Positions 17,576 through 25,375 of a stretch of 64,000 nucleotides of DNA are shown one piece after another. Position 1 is the first letter of the stretch. Each line of letters opens with the position of its first letter. The notes beneath the pieces are model-generated. The model ran no database searches. It worked only from the letters and a program-made list of their open reading frames with translations, and was not told the DNA's origin. The stretch is taken from positions 265,908 to 329,907 of the forward strand of contig CAWBNG010000009.1 in NCBI GenBank assembly GCA_963790075.1. The letters are read 5' to 3'. Made by a program: the position numbers and the translations under genes. This DNA is from CAYOUV01 sp963790075 (GTDB taxonomy: Bacteria > Chloroflexota > Anaerolineae > Anaerolineales > Villigracilaceae).

Positions 17576-17648
17576 GCCCCCGTAGCTCAATGGATAGAGC
17601 GCCTGACTTCGAATCAGTAGGTTGTGGGTTCGAGTCCCGCCGGGGGCA
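17576..17648 (+). tRNA. tRNA-Arg (anticodon TCG)
   Basis: The acceptor arms GCCCCCG (17576-17582) and CGGGGGC (17641-17647) pair fully. The D arm GCTC...GAGC, the anticodon loop CTTCGAA (anticodon TCG, reading CGA) and the T arm GCGGG with TTCGAGT are all in place. CCA is not encoded. An integrase gene begins its convergent approach 100 bases downstream, so the 3' half of this tRNA is the likely attachment site of the element to the right. Confidence 0.95.
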
Positions 17649-17692
17649 CTAGATATGGCCGTATATCACCTTACACCCCCCATATTTGGGGT

Positions 17693-17724
17693 AAAAAGAG
17701 CCTCTTTTCATCGGGGCTCTTTTT
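17693..17724. terminator. Bidirectional terminator between tRNA-Arg and integrase
   Basis: A 10-bp stem AAAAAGAGCC / GGCTCTTTTT with a 12-base loop lies between the tRNA and the end of the integrase gene; it can serve both strands. Confidence 0.8.
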
Positions 17725-17747
17725 GCTACTGCAGTTTTACTGCAATT

Positions 17748-18884
17748 TTACTGCAACTGGATCTGGACCGGAGTGATCAACTCTTCGATCTTCTCAGCCG
17801 CCTCGGTCTGCAAGCGCGCGGTGGCGTGTCCGTATATGTTGACGGTCGTGCTCGCCTTGGCGTGACCCGCGCGTCCCTGGACGGTGTTGACCGGCAGCCC
17901 CATATCCAACAATGCATTGAGCGACGTGTGGCGTAAATCGTGAAAGCGGATCGGCGGAAGACCAGCTTGCTTTAGGATACTTTTGAATTCATTCCTGACC
18001 CGCTTATCGTCGAGCGGCGTCCCAAGCGTGGTGGGAAAGACCAGATCGTGTTCATGCCAGCGTTCGCCAGCGATGGTCTTATCGTGTGCTTGCTGCCTTT
18101 GGTGTCTTTCCAATTGCTTTAGCGTAGCAGATCCGATCTTGATCTTCCGCCGGCCGGATTTGGTCTTCGGAGGGATAAAAACGTATCCCTGACCCGAGAT
18201 TTGTTGAAGTTGGCGCTGCACGAACAAGACGCCCTTGTTCCAATCAATATCGGACCATTTCAGCCCGAGCAGTTCTCCTTCACGCATGCCCGTGGCCAAT
18301 GCCAGGTAGTAGACTGCTTCAAATGGCGAGCCTGAGGCTGTGATTAAGAACTTTTGAATTTGTTCTTCGTTCCAAATCTTCATCTCAGCTTGCTCGACCT
18401 TTGGCCTCTCTACCGCGCTGACTGGATTGCGTCCAAGCAGGCCTTCACGCACTGCCTGTTTAAGCGCATTGTGAAGGGTAGCGTGGATGAGTTGGATCGT
18501 GCGAGCGCCTCGGCCTTCTTTTTGCTTGAGGGCATATAGTTGTTTAATATGCGCAGGCTGGATATCTTGCAAGTGCATCCGACCCAAAGCTGGAAGAATG
18601 TGCTGCCTGGCAATCTGCCGGTATTGCTGCACGGTCTTTTGCCTCCTCGACAGCTCCTTACCACTCAGCCAGGTTTCAAGAAAACGCGCTAAGGTGACTT
18701 GCGTCCCTTCGAAGCTGAGACCGGCATCAATTTGCTGCAGCGTCTCTTTGATCCAGGCGCGGCATTGGCTTTGTGTCTTTGCATACTTGGTCAACCGCCT
18801 GCCCTGCAAACTTACTTGAGCACACCAGCGGCCATCCTTACGACGATAGATCGATCCCTCGTGATTGCCTCGTTTTTTAGCCAT
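17748..18884 (-). CDS. int: Tyrosine recombinase (phage/ICE-type integrase)
   Basis: 378 residues from the ATG at 18884, which has GGGAGA 7 bases upstream; two earlier in-frame starts lack a spaced site. Residues about 5-50 are an arm-binding AP2-like N-domain ('GSIYRRKDGRWCAQVSL'), about 60-145 a SAM-like core-binding domain, and about 165-365 the catalytic domain. The catalytic set is complete: Arg in 'TGMREGELLGLKW', 'HDLRHTSLNALL', and Tyr in 'TTVNIYGHAT'. It integrates and excises the element at tRNA-Arg. The gene's 3' end faces the tRNA, as usual for tRNA-targeting integrases. Confidence 0.95.
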   Translation of the reverse strand: MAKKRGNHEGSIYRRKDGRWCAQVSLQGRRLTKYAKTQSQCRAWIKETLQQIDAGLSFEGTQVTLARFLETWLSGKELSRRQKTVQQYRQIARQHILPALGRMHLQDIQPAHIKQLYALKQKEGRGARTIQLIHATLHNALKQAVREGLLGRNPVSAVERPKVEQAEMKIWNEEQIQKFLITASGSPFEAVYYLALATGMREGELLGLKWSDIDWNKGVLFVQRQLQQISGQGYVFIPPKTKSGRRKIKIGSATLKQLERHQRQQAHDKTIAGERWHEHDLVFPTTLGTPLDDKRVRNEFKSILKQAGLPPIRFHDLRHTSLNALLDMGLPVNTVQGRAGHAKASTTVNIYGHATARLQTEAAEKIEELITPVQIQLQ

Positions 18885-19039
18885 GCTCATTTCTCCCTTC
18901 TGTGGTGAAAGGGATTCCACAGAAAGAGATGAGCCGGCTCGATTGTGCTATTTGATTATTAAGGTGCTTTTTTCTGACAAGCAGATTGTAACCCGGAAAA
19001 TCGAGGTACGAAAGCTTATTAGCCAGGAGAGGTAATCGA

Positions 19040-19249
19040 TCATGCTTTGCGATCAAGCAGATCACTGATCGTTGCATTCTCCGAAGCCCTCTTCTGGATA
19101 TATTGTTCCAAATCCTCCGGGCGAACGCGCACCGCAGTGCCTATGCGCACTGTGGGAATATCACCGCGTTTCATGAGCAGATATGCAAAGGACCGGCTGA
19201 CGTGCAGGATCCTGGCAACCTCTTCACTTTTAAGCAGATATTCTTCCAT
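19040..19249 (-). CDS. Excisionase-family helix-turn-helix protein
   Basis: 69 residues from the ATG at 19249, preceded by GGAGT; the longer upstream reading is not needed. The sequence is a MerR/AlpA-like winged helix: 'LLKSEEVARILHVSRSFAYL', 'RGDIPTVRIGTAVRV' and 'DLEQYIQKRA'. Such proteins bend DNA at att sites to direct the integrase toward excision. It lies 155 bases upstream of int on the same strand, so the two likely work together. Confidence 0.88.
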   Translation of the reverse strand: MEEYLLKSEEVARILHVSRSFAYLLMKRGDIPTVRIGTAVRVRPEDLEQYIQKRASENATISDLLDRKA

Positions 19250-19395
19250 GTTTTTACTCCCAACTGTAAAGGCTTTCGAACCTGGAGTCATTATAGAGAC
19301 CGTATGTTTCAGAGTCAAGCTAGGGTCTGTCCACTATGTACAAGGCTTTGCATGGCTTATAGACTTTCCCAAAAAGTGCCCGTTTCCGCGGATTT

Positions 19396-20322
19396 TTACC
19401 CTAAATAGGCTGGAATCCATAATCCTATATGGAAAAATCGGAAGACGATCAGCACACAAATCGCAGAGACCGCCCATCCAAGCAAAATCTGAAATGGAGT
19501 GTGGTGCTTCAATCGAATCCTTGCCCATCCAACCACTGGGGCGAATAACGCCATCACAAAACCCAGAACAGGAATTGTGAGGATCAGGACTGTTATGCAG
19601 CCAGCTATTCCGATCGAATGCAAGCTCAATTTCGTGAAGCGATCGTTGATCAACGAAGCAATTAAGGTAACCAGGATTGCAGAGGTTAGACAGGCAACGA
19701 GGATGGTTGGCGCACGCCCCCACAGCAGAGCAGCAAGGAAAAGCAACAACAGAATTCCAGCAAACAGGTAAAGGCTGTGACGCTGCTCGCGGATCGATAT
19801 GGATGGATCACTATAACGGCCGGACCGGACACCGCGATAAACCAGAAACAACAGCGGCAATATCACGACACAGATCACCAGGATTGTCCACAAGATGGAT
19901 TGTTCGATGGTTGATCCCTCTCGAAGCATTGCGACGACCATTGTAGGGATGACCACCAGAAATGGATGGAATATCCCAGACACCACCTTTGCCAGGCGGT
20001 CAGCAGCTTTGCCACGCTTCTTGGTGCCGCTCTGTTCCAGACCAGGCACCAGCCCGGAATAGCCCGCCAGGTGTTTGGGGCTCGCGAAACGAGTAATGTC
20101 CCCGATGGCCGCCAGCACGGTCATGCCAGTCACCACTCCGAAGCCAGGCAGCTGCATCAAGAGCAGCATGTCGTCCGCCCAGGGTTTCTGGTGGCTCATG
20201 CGCGCCAGCTTCTGGGTGATCTTTCCGGCCTGTTCGTCCAGGTGCTGTTTGGTTGTTATGTCCAGTTCGAACTGGAATTTCTCCGAGTCGGACAGTTCAT
20301 CAGCCGGCTGCCATGCCCGCAA
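19396..20322 (-). CDS. PAP2-superfamily-like membrane protein fused to an IS110 transposase remnant
   Basis: The frame encodes two unrelated parts. Residues 1 to about 104 are the C-terminal piece of an IS110-type transposase ('LMQLPGFGVVTGMTVLAAIG', 'HLAGYSGLVPGLEQSGTKKR'). Residues about 108-308 are a membrane protein with five or six hydrophobic helices that starts 'LAKVVSGIFHPFLV' and has 'SISIREQRHSLY' and 'ARIRLKHHTPFQILLG', the last matching the third phosphatase motif of PAP2 proteins; the first two motifs are not convincing. The membrane protein seems to have lost its own start when the IS landed. Whether the fused frame is expressed is doubtful. Confidence 0.65.
   Translation of the reverse strand: MRAWQPADELSDSEKFQFELDITTKQHLDEQAGKITQKLARMSHQKPWADDMLLLMQLPGFGVVTGMTVLAAIGDITRFASPKHLAGYSGLVPGLEQSGTKKRGKAADRLAKVVSGIFHPFLVVIPTMVVAMLREGSTIEQSILWTILVICVVILPLLFLVYRGVRSGRYSDPSISIREQRHSLYLFAGILLLLFLAALLWGRAPTILVACLTSAILVTLIASLINDRFTKLSLHSIGIAGCITVLILTIPVLGFVMALFAPVVGWARIRLKHHTPFQILLGWAVSAICVLIVFRFFHIGLWIPAYLG
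20010..20322 (-). mobile_element. IS110-family transposase fragment (C-terminal part)
   Basis: About 104 codons of the C-terminal (Transposase_20) region of an IS110 transposase. The N-terminal DEDD catalytic domain is absent, so it is inactive. It is directly abutted on the right by an IS1182-like fragment. Confidence 0.8.
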
Positions 20323-20683
20323 CCAAACGAACCGCTATCGCACCTATGATATCTATCACGCTCGTCAGGAAGATTGTGCTGCCTGCCCCGCAAGAGCCAG
20401 GTGTTTGAGCAAACCCACATCTTCCCGCAGGTACCTTTCCATTCAAACTGATCAGCAACCCAATCTGATCGACGAGATGAAAGCAAAAATTGAATCACCC
20501 CAGGGCAAGAAGATCTATGCCAGACGCCTGGGCGTTGTCGAGCCCGTCTTTGCTAATATCTGTGTCCAGAAACACATGAACCGCTTCACTTTACGCTCCA
20601 AATCGAAGGTGGACGTCCAATGGAGGTTGTTCGTCCTGGTACACAATATCGGCAAGATCCACTCTTTTGGGGCGCTCCACTAG
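20323..20683 (+). mobile_element. IS1182-like transposase fragment (C-terminal part)
   Basis: The plus-strand frame ending at 20683 reads 'CAACPARARCLSKPTSSRRY', 'GKKIYARRLGVVEPVFANIC' and 'VDVQWRLFVLVHNIGKI', the zinc-ribbon and C-terminal pattern of IS1182-family DDE transposases. Only about 115 residues remain; the catalytic N-terminal part is gone. It is a dead remnant joined end to end with the IS110 piece. Confidence 0.8.
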
Positions 20684-20830
20684 CCCCTGCGAGATCATAT
20701 CCCCTGTCTAGTTGCCTTCGGGGCAGGAAACTGCACTCCCGATCATCGCCCGACCGGGAATTGCTCTCGGGAAAAAACAGTTTTTCGACAGTCTCGTTAG
20801 ATGGCTTTTTGATTAAGACAGGATTGCCTT

Positions 20831-20851
20831 TTATACGGCATTGCCGTATAA
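20831..20851. promoter_or_regulatory. Palindromic operator upstream of the HigB/HigA pair
   Basis: A perfect inverted repeat with 9-base arms TTATACGGC and GCCGTATAA spaced by ATT ends 7 bases before the toxin start. It overlaps a likely -10 region. HigA-type antitoxins repress their own operons by binding such palindromes, so this is the probable autoregulatory site. Confidence 0.7.
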
Positions 20852-20858
20852 TTCATTT

Positions 20859-21170
20859 ATGGAGTTCATCGAAGCCACCGCTTTCACCAAGTACGTCTAC
20901 AAGTACTTGTCAGAAATTGAGTATATAGGTTTGCAAAGTTTCTTGCTTCAACAACCGGAATCGGGAAAGGTGGTCCCCGGTTCAGGTGGAGTGAGAAAGA
21001 TCCGCTGGGGTATGTCTGGAAGAGGAAAAAGCGGCGGCGTACGGGTGATCTATTACTTCAAACGCCAAGATGATGAAATCTGGTTGCTAACGATTTACAG
21101 TAAAGCGGAAGAAGAAAACATCCCCGCTCATGTCTTACGTCAGATTGCAAAGGAAATTGAAAATGTCTAA
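20859..21170 (+). CDS. RelE/HigB-type toxin
   Basis: 103 residues. The fold signature of the RelE superfamily is seen in 'LQSFLLQQPESGKVVPGSGG', 'VRKIRWGMSGRGKSGGVRVI' and 'DEIWLLTIYSKAEEENI'. These toxins are ribosome-dependent mRNA endonucleases. The toxin precedes the antitoxin and overlaps it by 8 bases, the HigBA order. The start at 20859 is chosen because it follows the operator; the upstream in-frame TTG lies inside it. Confidence 0.88.
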   Translation: MEFIEATAFTKYVYKYLSEIEYIGLQSFLLQQPESGKVVPGSGGVRKIRWGMSGRGKSGGVRVIYYFKRQDDEIWLLTIYSKAEEENIPAHVLRQIAKEIENV

Positions 21171-21450
21171 CCGTGAAATTGGCCAAGAAATCCTAGATGG
21201 TATTCGTGAGATAAAGGCTCACAAAGAAGGTAAGAAGTCTTTACGAATCCATTCTGTAAAGGAACCGGCACCCGTCAAGGAAATTCGGGCAAAATTGAAG
21301 CTATCTCAATCGGCGTTCGCTGGCTTAATGGGAGTCAGCCTGCGAACCGTGCAAGACTGGGAGCAGGGGCGACGCAAACCCAGTGGGCCGGCAGCCACCT
21401 TGTTGCGCATTGCAGAGAAAAAACCTGAAGTATTCAGTCAACTTTCATAG
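21163..21450 (+). CDS. HigA/NadS-type antitoxin (XRE helix-turn-helix)
   Basis: 95 residues with a C-terminal XRE DNA-binding domain: 'VKEIRAKLKLSQSAFAGLMG' and 'VSLRTVQDWEQGRRKPSGPA'. The N-terminal 40 residues should wrap the toxin. It neutralises the upstream RelE-like protein and probably binds the palindrome at 20831-20851. The start overlaps the toxin stop. Confidence 0.88.
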   Translation: MSNREIGQEILDGIREIKAHKEGKKSLRIHSVKEPAPVKEIRAKLKLSQSAFAGLMGVSLRTVQDWEQGRRKPSGPAATLLRIAEKKPEVFSQLS

Positions 21451-21661
21451 TCCAAGAAGGCTTACGGACTCAACCACCCACCGATAAGCAGCGGACAGGT
21501 GGCAAGAGCGGCCTCCCGCCACTGACGCAAACCGTTTTGTTTGTTGAAGATCTATTAACGATGATGAGGGCAATGATTTCAGCTAGAAGATCGGTTACTA
21601 TTTGCCCAACTTGTTCTCCAATCCTTTCTGAAAACTGACGATAATGCATTTCGTACTTTTT

Positions 21662-21682
21662 TTAATTTTGATTACCGGACAC
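21662..21682. repeat. Left terminal inverted repeat of the IS4-type element
   Basis: Ends with TTGATTACCGGACAC; pairs with 22838-22858. Confidence 0.8.
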
Positions 21683-21753
21683 TTTAACAAATGACGATTG
21701 CCACATAGGGTACACTTTGTTTTTTCCAGCCAAGGAAGAACAGGAGTGAACCA

Positions 21754-22848
21754 ATGGACAATCGTCGAGTATATCGTACCATTAGAATGGCCATGAAACA
21801 ATTGTTTCCAATCAAACCGGAAGGCAACTTTGCGCGCAGGCTGACCACAATGGCGGCCCTGGTAGCTGGCATCGTCCAGGCCAGGAGTTGTCAGCTGCCA
21901 GCGATTGCTCGAAAAACGCCGGATCTGGCTAAAGCGGACAGTCGGGTCAAACGCTACAGTCGCTGGGTACAGAATGAACGAATTGAGGTTGAGGGATTTT
22001 ACCTGCCATTTGTGAGTGAGTTGTTGGCGTATCTGGCAGAAATCCGCGAACTGATCTTTGTGATCGATGGCAGTGAAGTTGGGCATCAATGCATCACGCT
22101 GATGATCAGCCTGATTTATCGCAAGCGAGCCTTGCCAATCACCTGGCTGGTGGTCAAAGGATGTAAAGGACATTTGCCAGAGCGTGTTCATCTTGATTTA
22201 CTGACCCAATTGCAGGCCATCCTGCCCAAAAACTGCCAAATGGTGTTCTTGGGAGATGGAGAATTTGATGGGATCAACCTCCAGGCTGCCCTGCAAACCA
22301 AAGGTTGGCGTTATGCGTGTCGCACAGCTAAGAATACTCAGCTTTACGAAGAAGGCAGGCAGTTTTCGTTTAATGATCTGTTCCTCCAAGTTGACGACCA
22401 AATTTGCATTCCGCAGGTTTGGTTTACTAAAGAAGGCTATGGACCGGTCACAGTGCTTGCTCGGTGGGAACGAGGGTTTGCTCATCCCATCTACCTGGTG
22501 ACCAACTTCGAATTGCCCGATGAAGCTTACTACTGGTACAAAAAGCGTTTTCAAATCGAAACCTTTTTCTCGGACGAAAAAAGCCGTGGATTCTTTCTGC
22601 ATAAAAGCCACCTGTCCGATCCGCAGCGCTTGAGCAATTTGATGATCGCTGCTTGCCTGGCTTATCTGTGGATCGTCTATCTGGGATGTATTGCAGTACG
22701 AGACGATTGGGTAAAAATAATTCATCGCACGGATCGCTGCGATTGGAGCTTGTTTCGCCTCGGTTTGGCCCTGTTGGATCATTTGTTGAACGAGTTGATC
22801 CCTATCCCAGTCTCCTTTAACCTTTTGGAGAATAATTGTGTCCGGTAA
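21754..22848 (+). CDS. IS4-family transposase
   Basis: 364 residues, intact. DDE residues sit in 'LIFVIDGSEVGHQCITLMIS' (first Asp) and 'QMVFLGDGEFDGINLQAAL' (second Asp). The glutamate is in the IS4 signature Y-(2)-R-(3)-E-(6)-K: 'YYWYKKRFQIETFFSDEKS'. The stop lies inside the right terminal repeat. It should be able to move this element. Confidence 0.93.
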   Translation: MDNRRVYRTIRMAMKQLFPIKPEGNFARRLTTMAALVAGIVQARSCQLPAIARKTPDLAKADSRVKRYSRWVQNERIEVEGFYLPFVSELLAYLAEIRELIFVIDGSEVGHQCITLMISLIYRKRALPITWLVVKGCKGHLPERVHLDLLTQLQAILPKNCQMVFLGDGEFDGINLQAALQTKGWRYACRTAKNTQLYEEGRQFSFNDLFLQVDDQICIPQVWFTKEGYGPVTVLARWERGFAHPIYLVTNFELPDEAYYWYKKRFQIETFFSDEKSRGFFLHKSHLSDPQRLSNLMIAACLAYLWIVYLGCIAVRDDWVKIIHRTDRCDWSLFRLGLALLDHLLNELIPIPVSFNLLENNCVR

Positions 22849-22858
22849 TCAATTTTAA
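22838..22858. repeat. Right terminal inverted repeat of the IS4-type element
   Basis: Starts GTGTCCGGTAATCAA; overlaps the last codons of the transposase gene. Confidence 0.8.
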
Positions 22859-22972
22859 TTTTGAGTTCTGAGAGAAATTGATCAGTAGGGGTAGATATGT
22901 GAATACTATTCATCTCTAACATTCTCCTGTTTAACTTTGGCCAATTGTATTCATTATATTGGGTAAAAAAAG

Positions 22973-23001
22973 AAAGGCCTTGACGATTGATCAAGGCCTT
23001 T
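22973..23001 (-). terminator. Terminator of the minus-strand DNA-processing module
   Basis: An 11-bp stem AAAGGCCTTGA / TCAAGGCCTTT with a 7-base loop; on the minus strand it is followed by a T-rich tail. It lies downstream of the last gene of the module. Confidence 0.75.
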
Positions 23002-23023
23002 TGTGATTTTTGGTGATAAGAAA

Positions 23024-23049
23024 GATGGGCGGTGAAATCACCGCCCATC
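23024..23049. repeat. Perfect inverted repeat after the 23.1-kb gene
   Basis: Arms GATGGGCGGTGA and TCACCGCCCATC separated by AA form a GC-rich hairpin just past the stop at 23056. With the neighbouring terminator it makes a double stem-loop end to the transcript. Confidence 0.7.
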
Positions 23050-23055
23050 GAACGC

Positions 23056-23583
23056 CTATGCTGGCTGCAATTGATTGGAAATATGAACTTCTTGGTTTTG
23101 AGCGGCAGCGTCGAACAACCAGGTCTGGATGAGACGGTGCGCCTGATCCGGACTGAGCGCGCCGGACGCGACTTCAAAGAGCATCAAGCGCAGTTCGTCG
23201 TGCGTGGCGGTGCGCGCCGGGTCGGCATGCTTGGCCAGGAAATCCACGGCTTGCGCCACCTGACGGGCATTCAGCACGTCCACGTCCAGTCCAAGTGATC
23301 CAGCTTCTTCTCTACCGGAGAAAGCCAGAGGGATCAGAGCGTCACCCAGACGGGCGACCCGTACCCCGGGTCCCGGTTTGTGATCACAGTCGCAGGCGAA
23401 GCGCACGTACCCGAAGTAGGTCTCCCAGTTCCGCAGCGCGGAGCCGAAGAAATCTTTATAGGTCACGTACCAGTTGCCGCGCTCGTCGGTGGTCGCGGGT
23501 GCACCGCACAACGGACAGCGCTGTTCGGGGAAATACTGAATGTCCTCGACCCGTAGGCCGAGGTGATTTGGTGAAGCGTTCAT
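23056..23583 (-). CDS. Hypothetical protein with zinc-ribbon cysteines
   Basis: 175 residues; not recognised as a named family. Residues about 22-27 (CPLCGA) and 64-68 (CDCDH) could bind one zinc. The C-terminal half is helical ('QVAQAVDFLAKHADPARTAT', 'DQAHRLIQTWLFDAA'). It is the last gene of the minus-strand module and lies 18 bases after the DUF6573 gene. No catalytic motif is seen. Confidence 0.75.
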   Translation of the reverse strand: MNASPNHLGLRVEDIQYFPEQRCPLCGAPATTDERGNWYVTYKDFFGSALRNWETYFGYVRFACDCDHKPGPGVRVARLGDALIPLAFSGREEAGSLGLDVDVLNARQVAQAVDFLAKHADPARTATHDELRLMLFEVASGALSPDQAHRLIQTWLFDAAAQNQEVHISNQLQPA

Positions 23584-23601
23584 GCTGTACTCCTTGTTCT
23601 G

Positions 23602-24018
23602 TCAGAAATCTTGGGGAAAACCGACGGTGATGACCGGTTCTCCTTCGTCGCCGAGGCTGCACACAGCCCACAGGTGCAGGCTAGTTGTTTGGAGCCGCCC
23701 CGTTTTTAAATCAGTCTCTTGTTGCAAGACGTTGAAGCGAACCGTATCCGTATATCGATCGTTCAAACGGATGCTTAAGGCAGCCAACCACAGCACGTCC
23801 CACAACCGGCCATCGTAATCCTGGCCATGAGCCTGATCGGCGCGGGAGGGAGTCAGGCAAGCGTGCAAGTCAGCGGTGATAACCATGGGGATCTTAAAGC
23901 CCAATTCCGTGGCTGTTTCGCTCACATCCACCAGCACGCCGTCGGCGATAGCCTGTGCGCGGCTGTAGGAAAAGATGGGCTGTTCTGGTTCAGGGGAGTT
24001 TAGTGGAACTGAAGTCAT
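23602..24018 (-). CDS. DUF6573-like accessory protein of mobile elements
   Basis: 138 residues. 'IFSYSRAQAIADGVLVDVSE' near the N-terminus and 'DYDGRLWDVLWLA' in the middle match the pattern of the DUF6573 family, small proteins commonly encoded on plasmids and conjugative elements beside RadC and SSB. Function is unknown. It lies 9 bases after radC. Confidence 0.75.
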   Translation of the reverse strand: MTSVPLNSPEPEQPIFSYSRAQAIADGVLVDVSETATELGFKIPMVITADLHACLTPSRADQAHGQDYDGRLWDVLWLAALSIRLNDRYTDTVRFNVLQQETDLKTGRLQTTSLHLWAVCSLGDEGEPVITVGFPQDF

Positions 24019-24027
24019 TCTGTCCTC

Positions 24028-24759
24028 CTAGCTAAATCCAAGCCCGCGCTCTTTGAGCGAGACATAGCGCGTGCCGCCGATGATTAAGTGATCGAGCAAC
24101 TCCAAATCCAACAGCTTGCCCGCCTGCACCATGGCGCGCGTGACGGCCACGTCATCCGGCGAAGGACTGGGGTCCTGACTGGGATGGTTATGGACGACGA
24201 TGACCGCGGAGGCCATGCGTTGAATGGCGGGCCTGAAGATCTCAGCGACCCGCACCTGTGAGGAGTTCAATGAGCCGTGATAGACCTCCACGATGTCGAG
24301 CACATGGTTGCGGGTGTCGAGCACGATCACGCGCAGATATTCCTGTTCCAGCAGGCTCATCTCATGCTGGACCAGCGCCGCAGCATCGCCGGGCGAGTTG
24401 ATCGTCGCCCGTGCCTCGGTCGGTTCGTAGAGCTTCAAGCCCATCGACAGGGCCGCCTTGATGCGGACGGCGGTCTGTTGGCCGATGCCGCGCACCGCAG
24501 CAATCTCGGAGACGTGCGCGTGATACAGGCGTTTCAAGGCTTGCCCGGATCCTGCCGGTGAGCCGCTGTTGAAATGCGCCAGCAGGCCTTCGGCGACCTC
24601 GATCTGATTCGAGCCGCCAACGACCGCCGCCAGCAATTCGATCAGGCTGCAGGCCGCGACATTGGTACTGACCCGGTAAGCCGGTTGGTCGCGTAGAGGC
24701 AGCGTCTTCAATTTTGGCGGTTTGTAACGTGGGGGGATCGTGAGCAGTGTGTTTGTCAT
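24028..24759 (-). CDS. radC: RadC-family JAB/MPN protein
   Basis: 243 residues. The N-terminal part (about 20-105) has two helix-hairpin-helix-like segments ('EIAAVRGIGQQTAVRIKAAL'). The C-terminal part (about 115-243) is an MPN metal-binding fold with 'VVHNHPSQDPSPSPDDVAVT', the JAMM motif. RadC proteins are frequent on mobile elements; their cellular role is still unclear. Here it sits in an operon with SSB and Rad52-like genes, which points to processing of incoming single-stranded DNA. Confidence 0.92.
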   Translation of the reverse strand: MTNTLLTIPPRYKPPKLKTLPLRDQPAYRVSTNVAACSLIELLAAVVGGSNQIEVAEGLLAHFNSGSPAGSGQALKRLYHAHVSEIAAVRGIGQQTAVRIKAALSMGLKLYEPTEARATINSPGDAAALVQHEMSLLEQEYLRVIVLDTRNHVLDIVEVYHGSLNSSQVRVAEIFRPAIQRMASAVIVVHNHPSQDPSPSPDDVAVTRAMVQAGKLLDLELLDHLIIGGTRYVSLKERGLGFS

Positions 24760-24844
24760 CTGTCATCCTTTCTGTAAAATCCTGGGGACAGACGACGCCC
24801 CCGCAGGGGAACGGTGGTCCGTCCCCAGAATTGGGGGTGTGAGA

Positions 24845-25375
24845 TTACTGGCCCGGCTGGCCGTCTTGCGAGATCACCTCGTCGCGCCGCAAGCCGGGAT
24901 ACACAACTGACCCGTCGGGTGCAACGATCGGGGGAAAGAGCCAGGGGTTCTGGGAAAGCAGCTCGCGTAATACGCTGGTATGCGCTTCCCAATAATGGGA
25001 CTGGCCTCCCTTGACACAGGCCCAACCCGCGCCGCGGCGCCGGCTGCTCAGGCTTTCGACGTAATAGGTCTCAGCCCCGCAGACCGGACAGGCGGCAGGT
25101 GCGACCGGGAAATATCCGGGCGGTGGGTCGGGGGCGCGTTCGCCTCCGGCTTTTAGATAATCTGCCACGGCCTGGATGGCCGGGCAGTCTGCCCCTTGCG
25201 AACAGGTGCAGCGCCTGTCTTTGCCCACGCGATGTTGCCCTGTGCGGGCATCGAAACCGAAGTCGACGGCATAGAAATAACCGACGACCAGGACTCGCGC
25301 ATCCTCAAGCAGGGCTTGCGGACTGACTTCATGGATCTGTTTCTGTGATACAGCGATCAGGTTGCCTTTGTGCAT
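24845..25375 (-). CDS. Hypothetical zinc-binding protein of the module
   Basis: 176 residues from the ATG at 25375, with GGAGG 6 bases upstream; a longer frame to 25576 covers only hairpin-rich leader. The middle has Cys-rich 'RRCTCSQGADCPAI' (SWIM-like CxC...C), then 'CPVCGAETYYVES' and a C-terminal region 'LRELLSQNPWLFPP'. No known enzyme motif is seen. It lies between radC and ssb; it may bind nucleic acid or protein through the cysteines. Confidence 0.75.
   Translation of the reverse strand: MHKGNLIAVSQKQIHEVSPQALLEDARVLVVGYFYAVDFGFDARTGQHRVGKDRRCTCSQGADCPAIQAVADYLKAGGERAPDPPPGYFPVAPAACPVCGAETYYVESLSSRRRGAGWACVKGGQSHYWEAHTSVLRELLSQNPWLFPPIVAPDGSVVYPGLRRDEVISQDGQPGQ

Larger units (their letters stand above)
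21662..22858 (+). mobile_element. Complete-looking IS4-family insertion sequence
   Basis: About 1.2 kb bounded by inverted repeats: left end 21662-21682 and right end 22838-22858 share a 15-base perfect core (TTGATTACCGGACAC and its complement) and about 21 bases with two mismatches. One intact transposase gene fills it. Target duplications could not be set because the outer flanks are T-rich on both sides. Confidence 0.85.
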
